Origin: Tipula vernalis
Lineage: Eukaryota; Arthropoda; Insecta; Diptera; Tipulidae
NCBI GenBank assembly: GCA_958295665.1
Contig: OY282559.1
Coordinates: forward strand, 259,848,245 to 259,912,244
Length of the DNA stretch: 64,000 nt
Direction of reading: 5' to 3'
Of this stretch, positions 45,629 through 55,700 are shown piece after piece. The notes below the pieces were generated by a model. It was not told the DNA's origin, did no database searches, and saw only the letters and a list, made by a program, of their open reading frames with translations. Made by a program: the position numbers and the translations under genes. Within the stretch, counting starts at the first letter, position 1. The number at the start of each line of letters is the position of its first letter.

Positions 45629-46000
45629 TTATTTTTGTGTAATACTGATCAAAATTTTCACTTTCCATTTGATACATTTTGTTAAACACGTATACCTTTC
45701 TAATGTTATCGACGATTTCGGTGCAAAATGTTCCTCAAATTTCGATTTGATTATCTCCAACTTTTCCGTATCCTCGTTCTTCAGGTTGAATGAATTGTAC
45801 ACGTCCAGTGCATCCGGTCCTAGCGACGCCATAAATTTTGCTATTTGGATTTGTTCAGTTTTCTTATCCATTTGTGTTGCAACCTCAAAACATTTATATT
45901 GTTGGATCCAATTTTTCCATTTAATACCCATTTGATTGGTATTATCAATTTCAAGACATTTTGGTGGTCTTATAAAATTTGTTGATCCCTCGTGCGCCAT
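45629..46000 (-). pseudogene. Gypsy copy 1 Gag N-terminal part
   Basis: Starts with ATG at 46000 and reads NQMGIKWKNWIQQYKCFEVA and AKFMASLGPDALDVYNSF, a capsid-like helical segment typical of gypsy Gag. A frameshift near 45610-45640 separates it from the zinc-knuckle part. The start lies about 175 bp inside the primer-binding site. Confidence 0.75.
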
Positions 46001-46175
46001 TTTTTTTATTTTTTTTATTTATCGAAAATCTTGTCTATTTTTTTCTTAAATTAACGCCTGGATATCACTAATTACTATTTACTTTTTATTTTTGTTTGTT
46101 TTAATTTCACATTAATTGACTATTTTATCCGATGTTTTCAGATTTTTTCGTTTTTTAATATTTTCTTTTACTTTT

Positions 46176-46331
46176 CTTCTGACACCATGTAATGTTAGTT
46201 GAAACACACTTGTTGATGGTGAAGTTAGAACTAATCATCTTTATTAGTATATTCATTTACATGACATGATGACCGTATCAACAATGGTGGGTAATGCTCA
46301 TGTGATTACAATATTACATTCATATGTTACA
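46176..46331 (-). repeat. Gypsy copy 1 5' LTR (46188-46331) and primer-binding site (46176-46187)
   Basis: On the minus strand the LTR begins TGTAACATATG and ends AACATTACA; it is directly followed by TGGTGTCAGAAG, a good primer-binding site. The 144-bp length is short for gypsy elements and is judged only by TG...CA borders, because no partner LTR is present in the window. Confidence 0.6.
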
Positions 46332-46888
46332 AAAAGCAAATTTTAAATTTTTCGGTATCACGTTATACCTTAGAAAAATTTCAAGCAAGGCAAAATGACA
46401 AACAATTTAGATTTGTTTGTAAGAAAGGGATAAAAAATAAGTTACCTTGATAAATTAGGAAACTTATTTGAATAAGTTAGGTTCCACAAATACGTATTCG
46501 TTTCGAAAACAACCTAAATTCACCATTAATTAGACTTCAGACTCAGCACAAAATTATGTTTAAAAACCCACGAAGACCTTGAAATATTTTCTTCCAAGTT
46601 TTCCACATTCAAGAAGGTTGTTAAGGAGAAGGTCTTATATTTGGGTTCTCTTAAATAATATTAAAAATTGTTTACCATTTTTCTGTTTTGTAATGGATTT
46701 ATTTTGTAATTAATCTTTAAAGAATATTTTTAATTTTTATTTTCTTTAATTTTAAAATTTCATTTTTATTTAAGAAAATATTTAACTAAATTTTATTATT
46801 TTAAAAATATAAAATTAATTTTTGTATTATTATATTATAATGTTTTATACAACTAACATGTAATTGGAGAGATCTGTGTGTTAGTGTA
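46332..46888. other. Non-coding AT-rich spacer
   Basis: No gene or repeat recognised. Confidence 0.5.
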
Positions 46889-47288
46889 AAGGTGCTATTC
46901 CACTAGAAAAATTGACTGATAGTAAAAAAAGAGGAAACGAGAAAAAGTTCGAAACTCTATGTAATAGACAAAGACAACATTTTTTTTATAGCAAAATTTT
47001 CAGGAGAAATTTTGACAGCACACAGAATTATTAATACTCATATCAGAATTATCATTTTTAGTATATTTTCCGCACATTTCTCATCCTATTGCTAATTTTA
47101 TGCATGTGTGTTAGTGTGACTGCTATAAAATGTTCTCAATTTGATACTTTTTATTGCAGTCACACTACTACAGACACAAATATTTTTTGACTGAAAAAGG
47201 TTTTTGTTTCATTCGCCCATCCCAATGTATATTTTTGTCTTCCTTTAATTTTACTATCAGTCAAATCAGTCAAATGGAATAGCACCTT
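46889..47288. repeat. MITE, 400 bp
   Basis: The ends AAGGTGCTATTCCACTAGAA (46889) and its partner TCAAATGGAATAGCACCTT (to 47288) belong to inverted arms of about 38 bp that also share GACTGATAGTAAAA. An inner inverted repeat, AGTGTGACTGC against GCAGTCACACT, lies at about 47113-47168. No coding capacity. Confidence 0.87.
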
Positions 47289-47373
47289 CAGCTTGAAATT
47301 GATAGACACAAGGTAACAGATGTTACACTTATCTCAAACTTTTTGACGACTACTTAGTCTATTAAACTGGAAA

Positions 47374-47593
47374 GTGTCGGAAGACCACTCCTTTTATGAT
47401 CATCGTCATCTTCAATTTGAAATGGACTTGGCTTCTCCAAAAAGTCCAATCTACAGAAATAGGAGGAAACCCAATTGGAATATCTTTAGAACAATTCTGG
47501 GTAATTCACTGCCAAAATCTCCAAAAACTGCGCAAGAGCTCGATGGCTTAGTGGACGAGCTTACTGTGCTTTTAATGAAGCGATACTGGAGGG
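47374..47593 (+). pseudogene. LINE copy 3 endonuclease end
   Basis: VSEDHSFYDHRHLQFEM carries the SDH-type His that closes the AP-endonuclease domain, followed by RNRRKPNWNIFRTILGN, the usual linker. The reading frame ends in the MITE inserted at 47594. Confidence 0.7.
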
Positions 47594-47984
47594 CTATTAT
47601 GAAAATTTCGACGCGCGCTTTTTGTTCAACAACGTCGAAATTTAGCTATTATGAAATTATTCGACGAGCTTTTTTTGCGATCATATCGAAAATTTTCCTA
47701 TTATGAAACTTTGTTTTCGATAAAGTCGAACAATATGCGAGTGCTCTTGAGGTGAAGAATGCATACGCGTGTTCAATAATAAATCGTGAGATAAAAAAAA
47801 TTCAGTTATTCAGTTCGTAACGTATATTTTAATTTTAATTTTTTTTTTATTTTCCGCCCAATTAATAAATTAATATTAATTTATTTTTTTTCGATATTGT
47901 CAAATAATTCATAATAGCTATTTTCGACCTTGTCGAGTTGGTTGACAACGTCGAAAATTTGAGATGTCGAAAATTTCATAATAG
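47594..47984. repeat. MITE inserted in LINE copy 3, 391 bp
   Basis: Ends CTATTATGAAAATTTCGAC (47594) and GTCGAAAATTTCATAATAG (to 47984) are inverted with one mismatch. The end motif recurs inside at about 47646, 47700 and, inverted, at 47910, so the element has several subterminal repeats. LINE coding sequence resumes right after it (PLSRPRGKSWPPW). Confidence 0.88.
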
Positions 47985-47999
47985 ACCCCCTGGACTCTA

Positions 48000-49260
48000 G
48001 TCCTCTTAGCAGGCCTAGGGGTAAATCTTGGCCACCCTGGTGATCCAAGGAGAATCAACAAACACGTCAAAAATGCAAAAGCCTCTTCAAAACAGCAAGG
48101 AAAACAAAAGCCGCTGTAGACTGGGACTCCTATAAGGAAGTCCTCAAAATTTTAAAATTTCAATTGAGAAGTGCCAAGAACAGATCTTGGAGACTATAAT
48201 GTGGCAAAATTCAGGAGTCTTCGAAGATGTCTTGGTTACGCAAAGTACTATCAACTGGTCCTTCCATTCCAAGTTATCTTCAACGGCCGGATGGGATATG
48301 GACCACTAATAATGCGGAATCGTTGGAACTTCTACTGGAAACTCATTTTCCTGGTTGTTCCGAATCTGTACCTACCACATCAATAGGTAATCGGGGTAGT
48401 AGCCTTGCAGGCCAAATTATTAGCAAAAAAAAGATCATGTGGGTGATAAATAGTTTTAAACCACATAAGTCGCCTGGACCCCATGGTATTATTCCTGCGG
48501 ATATTGAACAAACTACCATTTCCTGGTTAGAGGTAATTTTCAAAGGTAGCCTATAGAACACTATGTCATATTCCTAGTAAATGGACATATGTGAAGGTTG
48601 TATTTATACCTAAGGCGGGAAAACGCTCACATTGCAATCCCAAAGACCTTAGACCGATTAGCTTGTCTTCTTTCCTTTTTAAAACACTAAAAAGACAAAT
48701 AGAAGCCCATATTAGAGGCAAGATTGTGCCCGGAAAGCTGTCTAAATCTCAACATGCTTATTGCAAGGGGAGATCTGTAGAGGCATTCTATTATATATTT
48801 TATTGAAAAATATTTCGGGTAAAGAGACTATGCAATGGTAACCTTTTTGGACATTGAGGGAGCTTTTAACAACGTGCTTCCAGGGGCTATAACTCGGGCA
48901 CTCGAATTTAGGAGTGGATGAATCACTCAAGAACTGGATAGTCCCCCTGCTTTGGAACTTGGCCATAAATGACCTCTTGCTGAGACCGGAGGATAGTGGC
49001 TTCAAGGTGGTTGCTTATGCGGATGATGTTGCTATTAGGGTCCGTGGAAATATTCCGGTAGCTTAGTGAGCTTATGCAAAATGCCCTGGGCATTCCTTCA
49101 TTATGGTCCAATCGCTGTAAGCTGAATGTGAACCCACACAAAACCGAATTGGTTCTCTTCTCTAGGAAATATAAACTTTCTCATATCGATCCTCCCATTT
49201 TAAATGGATTCAGCTTGACTTTTATAAGTGAAGTTTCTGGGTCTCGTTTTGGATAGCAAA
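48000..49260 (+). pseudogene. LINE copy 3 reverse transcriptase, first part
   Basis: Pieces in order: INSFKPHKSPGPHGIIPADI (about 48452-48510), VVFIPKAGKRSHCNPKDLRP and ISLSSFLFKTLKRQIEAHIR (48594-48715), FLDIEGAFNNVLPG with the first catalytic Asp (about 48846-48885), then a deletion of most of the PQGGV block, VVAYADDVAI with the catalytic pair (about 49009-49040), and CKLNVNPHKTELVLFSRKYK (about 49117-49173). Frameshifts separate most blocks. Confidence 0.75.
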
Positions 49261-49624
49261 TTAAATTGAAAACCTAATATTCTGGAAAAGGTAAAGAAAG
49301 CTACGATAGCGCTGTACTCTTGCAAAAATGCCATTGGGAAAGGATGGGGGCTTAAGCCCCGCATGGTACATTGGCTTTATATAGTAGTAGTCAAACACAT
49401 TCTTTTGTATGGGGTAACAGTCTGGTGGCCTGCCCTGGACAAAACTGTCAACCAAAAGTTGTTGACGAAAGTTCAGAGACCAATCTTTCTGTGGATCAGT
49501 GGTGCATTTAGGAGCACATCTACTCAGGTTCTAGAGACCCTGCTATTTTTAACTCCTCTAAATATCTTGGGGAAACAGTTGGCAGCTTGTACTGCCATAC
49601 GACTGAAATCCACTCTTCATTCTC

Positions 49625-50210
49625 TTGTATTATTCATTGAAAAATCTTTCGAATATAGAGACTACACAATGGTAACCTTCTTGGATATTGAGGGGGGCCT
49701 TTAACAATGTGCTTCCAGGGACTATAACTCGGGCACTTTCAGATCTGGGAGTGGACGAATCACTCAAGGACTGGATAGGCAGGATCATAAATGCCAGTTT
49801 TGGGGAATCCTCCGTCAGAAGATTTACAAGCCGAGGTACGCCACAGGGTGGGGTACTGTCCTCCCTACTTTGGAAGTTGGTCATAAATGACCTGTTGCTG
49901 AGACTAGAGGACGGTGACGGTGGCTTCAAGGTGGTTGCCTATGCGGATGATGTTGCTATTAGTGTTCGTGGTAAATATCCCGGTACCCTTATACTTCCTC
50001 ATATCGATCCTCCCACTAAGAGCACATCTACTCAGGTACTAGAGACCCTGCTATTTTTGGCTCCTCCAGATATACGACTGCAACGATGATGCCATACGAC
50101 TGAAATCAATCTCATTTTGGAAGGTGATAATTCAGGCACTAAGATTACTTTGCTATCCATCCAGTAGGATTTTTTCTTGGAAATCGAATGCTACTATCAG
50201 ATTTTGGGTC
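49625..50210 (+). pseudogene. LINE copy 3 reverse transcriptase, repeated part
   Basis: From about 49640 the sequence repeats 48800-48890 (AATGGTAACCTTCTTGGA, LDIEGG..FNNVLPG). The frame 49688-50089 contains RFTSRGTPQGGVLSSLLWKL and VVAYADDVAISVRGKYPGTL, both intact here, then skips to STSTQVLETLLFLAPP, which was already present at about 49505-49560. This second copy is thus also internally deleted. Confidence 0.75.
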
Positions 50211-52796
50211 CGATGCTCTGTATGGCCCTTAGGAGGCCTACTCTGCAATTTTTATGAGGAAAATAAGCGTATTGCGATTACATAATCTGAAGTACATTTA
50301 ATTGAGTCTATAATTTATATGGTGTGGGTTTGTGCTTGTCTATACACACACACGCACACAAACAAACACCATATAGACTCAATAAATGTTCTTTTGATTA
50401 TGAAATTGCAAAAAACTTGTTTTTTTAAGAAAGAAATACAGAGTAGGTCCTAGGCCATCAAAAAGCATCGAGCCCAAAACCTGATGAAAATTAGATTTTC
50501 AAGGAAAAATCTTACTGGGTATTTAATGGCTACTGATCTTAGGGCCAGATTATTATCTTCCAAAATAACTAACCTAGAGTATTAGCATTCAAGAAATATC
50601 TAGAGTATTAGCATTCAAGCATCCACAACTCCAAAAGTAAGGCATTTGGAACAGTATGCCTATAATACTTTTACACGAGATACCAAGACCTACAATTATC
50701 AAATTCGTTGAATTTCTGCTAAATTGAAGGAATTCAGAGTACAATTCATCGTTTATAGTTTGCCTACTTCACGTTGGGTGAACGTGTTGCATACGGCCAA
50801 TTGTTATAAATTATAATTTCTGCTTATTGCAAAGAATTCGCTAATTTAATTTTCGCTACATTTCTAAATTACTATAAAAAATTAAAGCCATTTGAATTTT
50901 ATTTTTATCTTATTTATCAATAAAATCAATATCCTTTATTCAAATAGTTATATATGTATTCTATTATTCATGTTGATCTTAAATTAAATCCTGTTTTTAT
51001 TTACATTATTTGTTCCATTTTAAATATGTTTGTAGAATTATATTTTTATATGTAGGTATTTATATGTATAATAATATGAGTATTTGTTTCAATTGTATTT
51101 ACTGAAAGAATTATAACAGACAATGGGGACGTTTTGTTTCTTGGTTCTAAATTGATTAGAATGTTTATTAATTTTACTATCTACCAGCCGATATATTGGC
51201 TAGCAATATATCTTAGAGATAATTAAAATTTTAATATGTATTTATATAAAAAAAAATGGTTCTGTTATAATTCTTTATATTTTTGATAAGTTGTTGATTT
51301 TGTTACAGAAATTTAAATATGGCAATTAATTTGTTAAGCATTAAACTAAATCGGAGATGACCATTAAAAAAAATACGCAAATCGGGATAAGATGTATTTG
51401 GATTTTCAAATTTAATAAACAACTTTGTTGTACTAGAGAGAGACTACTTACCATATTTTTTTTTGTTTTAAAATCATATAAAAAGAAACCAAAAATTAAG
51501 TGATCCAGCCCTGAACTTCTCCAAATTCTGTAAAAATAAAGGACGGCTTTTGGCTTTTCATATAACCTCTAACAATTTTTTTTTGTTTGTAAAACGAGTG
51601 CGAAAAATAAAATAAAATCAAAATAATTAAAATTATTGTTTTTTTTTTATTACAATTGTTTTGGATATTTGTATATAAAAAATTATTATTAAAATTTGTA
51701 ATATTATTATAGTAAAAATTAATTATGATGTTATTATACTTCTTTGTTTTAAATATGAATTAATAAAAACAAAAATAAAAGAAACTACCCAAATAATTTT
51801 TTTAATGTATAAAAATAAAAAATTATTAATTAGGTAAAAAAATGAAATTGATAAATTTTTGTTTCTCTTTCTTGTCTCTATAAAGAACTACACAAAAAAG
51901 GCACTAATTTTCAAGGCTAATAATGTTTTTTTTAGATCCAATCAAAGATGAAAGTTAGAAATTAAAGTTAGAAGTAAAAGGGGAATTTTAGAAACCAATA
52001 AATAATGAAAATCTAGGAATTAGTCCATTTTTTTGTATATAATTCTGTATTACTACAGCCATATTTAAATTTAACGAAATTTCAAATATTATCGTTTTAA
52101 ACAGTTTATATTGTTTACATATGCCTCTTATATAATAATTATTATCTATTTTTTGTATTATTATTTATATAATTTATTAAGTGTGCTTATTTTTATAAAT
52201 AAATCTTTTCCAAATTTTGAAAGAAATGGTTTAAAAAACAGGGTTTCCCAAAATTCAAAATACAATTTGTGTTGAAACAATAAACACAATTTTGTCTAAT
52301 GAAATTTCCCCAATCGTATAGACGGAGAAAAATTGTTAAATAACAAATTTCGATTTTTCTTAGTTTTTTATTATCGTAAATTTTCAATCATAAGAAAATT
52401 AATTAAATTGGTTTTAGTCGCTTCAGTCTATTTTAGGTAAAAAATATATATAAATTATTTATTAAATTATATAAATTTCGAATTAATAATAATATTTAAT
52501 TTCTTTTTATTTTATTTTGCAAATAAGATCAAAAAATTAAATAAATAAAATATGAAATTGGTTATATTCAAAAATTAATCAATTATTAAATAAAAATTAT
52601 AGTTCGACATCGTTTTTATCTAAGTAATAGTCAAGTTATTATTAGCTTTAACTTTACTATAAACAAAAAAAAAGTATTGTTCCCAAAGAGAAAAATAAAA
52701 ATTTGGTCGAATAAGCGAATATTAAAATAAAATTTTGAAGAGATTTTTAGTGTCGTTCAATCATAACGTGTTGCGAGGAGAGCCAGAAGGGTTTGT
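50211..52796. other. Non-coding stretch downstream of Jupiter
   Basis: AT-rich, no coding region. An imperfect hairpin lies at 50302-50388. The part nearest 52797 must hold the Jupiter 3' untranslated region (minus strand). Confidence 0.55.
50302..50388. repeat. Imperfect hairpin around a CA-rich core
   Basis: ATTGAGTCTATAATTTATATGGTGTG pairs with CACCATATAGACTCAAT across a core of ACACACACACGCACAC type. The arms are about 17-25 bp with a small bulge. Confidence 0.75.
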
Positions 52797-55700
52797 TTAC
52801 CAAAGTCCTGATGAAAACCCTCCGGGAGGTACACGGTTTTTAGTTGCAGCTTGATTAGTTACGCTTCCTGCTGCAGCAGCCTGTGTATTTGAATCCAAAC
52901 CATTTCTACTTCCAGTATAACCTTCGCCTGTAACTGGATTACCACCGTCTAAATTGAAGAGAAAAACAAAAATTTATGTTATTACAAAATTTCTTCTTAT
53001 CGCCACTAAACCAACTAGCTTGCTGCTAAGTAAAAATAAAAGTTACTTTAGCAGATAATTTTGGTATAATTAAATATACATTTAAAAATTAAAAAAATTG
53101 AACAACGGCTACAAAGAAAAAGCCAGAATAAAAGCGTATATGGTATATATATTCGTGCAAAAAAAATCAAACAAGAAAATTAGGATTAGTACTTAATTAA
53201 ATTAATTTTAAACTTTTTAATGTGCTAAGCAATTTTTGGTATTTGTGTGATTTTTGTTACGGTGAATAATAATAAAAATATCGTGTTTAGTTTATCTGCT
53301 CTTTTAAATTACTTTCAAACAAAAATTATCCCAAAATATACCTCTTCGCGTTCCAAATTTTCTTGCACTATAGTGAGGCGATTCAATTCCAACGCCTGTA
53401 ACACAATTTCTTGATTCCATATTTCTTCGGCCGGATTTCAAATTCGATTGATTATTACCGTCACCAAATATATTATTATTTTGCATGCGACTAACATTTA
53501 AATCAGCATCTTTAATACTAGTTACATCCGAATCGTTGTTAGTAGTATTGTTAGTTGCTGCTGTATTATTATTATCAGTACTAATTTCAGATTTACTATC
53601 GCTTATTTCATTGTCTTTATTTAATTCAATATTATTTGTGTTTTCAGATAAAGGATTATTAGCTAATAAAAGCGATTCAGTTGATTGATGTGAACGGACT
53701 GAACGTGTATCCAAATTATCTAACCCATCCGAATTTGGTTCACCTAAATGATGTGTATCTTCACTCTCTGGAATAATTTAGGTATTTCTTTTATTTGAAT
53801 TTTCTAGATATTGAATCTTTTTGATCGGTGCAGCGTTTATTAAAACAGATTTTACTGTGATCTTTGATATTTTATAACACAGACAGACAAGAACAACAAA
53901 ATATCGAATAAATACAAAGAAATAAAAATTTCAAATCCAAACAAAAAAAGCCGCTCACTTTACTTATCTATTCTATAAAATTAAAAAAGTCTAAAATCAA
54001 CAATAAAATATGAAGTGTCAAAAAAATATGTAACTTTAGGAATTTTTATTTATCGGTATTTCGCTCTTCAAAGCATTTATTTTAAACTAAAACCCAAATA
54101 CTATATTTCCGGTCAATTTATGAGCATTTAACTGTAATTATAACTTTGGACAAAGCCAAAACTATTTTTATAATTTTTACTTTCTAAAAATTTTTCTACA
54201 ATCAAATATGTACAAAAAAAGACTTGATGATGCTTTTGATAAACTGAATAAATGTAAGGCACTGTGATTTATGACAAAAGTTTATATTGATAATAAACTG
54301 AATAAATGTAAGACACTTCCCTCCCGAGTAGGAAAACCAATTTTTAAACAAGCAATTAATTGCTACTTCGGTTTAGTATCGTTCATACATAATTCAGTTT
54401 TCGATAAATATCATATAACTACTGGCAGGGGTACTGACTAACAAAAGCTGCTTACTGTAAACAACAAATCAAAATTTGTAACTATGTACATATTTTAAAA
54501 AACAATTTTATCCCTTGTAGTTATACTTAAATCTAATTCTATATAATTACTAATTAGAGTTGAAAGATTTATCGACAAATTTGACAGGATGAAGTTAATT
54601 TGTATTGCGAATATTTTCAAATAATTTTTATTACACAATGAAGTAATAATAAATCTGTGGTACTTTTTAAAAACCGAAAATAAATGAAGCAAATCTAATG
54701 GGTAATAAGTAAATCTTGGAAAATATCATCATTATTCATCTTCAACATACGTACGTATCAGGAATATAAACTTTATAAATTTTAGGCTTTTTCTAGATTC
54801 GGAATTCTTTTGTTAATCACTCGCTTCTTGGCTATCAAAAATTTATTTACAAAAGTGAAATTGGTCATTTCTTAAAAAACAATTTCGAGCGACCATTATT
54901 TAAAGAAAAATTTAGGTCGCGGCTTAAAATGCTAGAATGATTAAATGTTATATCCACATTCCCTAAACTTGAATTTCAGATATATTATTAGGTTTGAAAT
55001 TGAATTTCAGATATATTATTAGGTTTTTTGAATCATTATGTAACCTAGAATCTAGTTTATTGAACGCATAATATAAAATGTTTGGGAACTAAAAAGACTG
55101 AGATCTTACTATAATTAAACCATAAAAATCATAAAATATTCATTTTTGATACAAATAAAAAAATGGAAGGCAAGGCATTTTTTATCTAATAAAAATTCGT
55201 TTACTTGTTATAAAATAAATATGTTTTTAAAATATCAGAAACCAAAAATCATTCAATCGAATCTAAATAACATACAAAAACTTATTGTATACCACATACG
55301 TCCAATCTAATAAATACTTACTCGATCGTCTAAGGAAGACTGCATGAAAAATGTAATTCAATCAGTATTTTTTTTATAAACTTCAACAACATCTAACACT
55401 TATTCTACACAGACAATAAAAAACATCTACAAGAAATACAACAAATTTAATAGCCTTGAAGATTTAACTAATACAATAATATTCTACCATTAAATCGATT
55501 CTATTATATTTGTTATATCTATTTTAATTGATTTTTTCTATCGGTAATGTTCATGGATATATAGTAAACAGTAAGGTATTTTGGTTAAGACGAATACACA
55601 AGCATTTATAAATAAAATTATCATGCAAGAGTAACCATGCAAAAAAATTAAACCAAATTCTCAAATCAAAAGAATTAAATTTTATATGAAAAGATATTTG

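Larger units (their letters stand above)
42282..46331 (-). mobile_element. Ty3/gypsy retrotransposon lacking its 3' LTR (gypsy copy 1)
   Basis: 5' LTR, primer-binding site, Gag, protease, reverse transcriptase, RNase H and integrase are all recognisable on the minus strand, with only a handful of stops and frameshifts. At the 3' side it passes straight into copia sequence. The few lesions suggest a recent insertion. Confidence 0.9.
47340..50210 (+). mobile_element. Rearranged LINE (copy 3), two partial copies in tandem
   Basis: Same family as copies 1 and 2 (GACCACTCCTTTT at 47384 and 9220). The first part, 47340-49625, runs from the end of the endonuclease to the end of the reverse transcriptase; at about 49625 the sequence jumps back to the middle of the reverse transcriptase and repeats to 50210. 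A 391-bp MITE interrupts the first part at 47594-47984. Confidence 0.75.
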
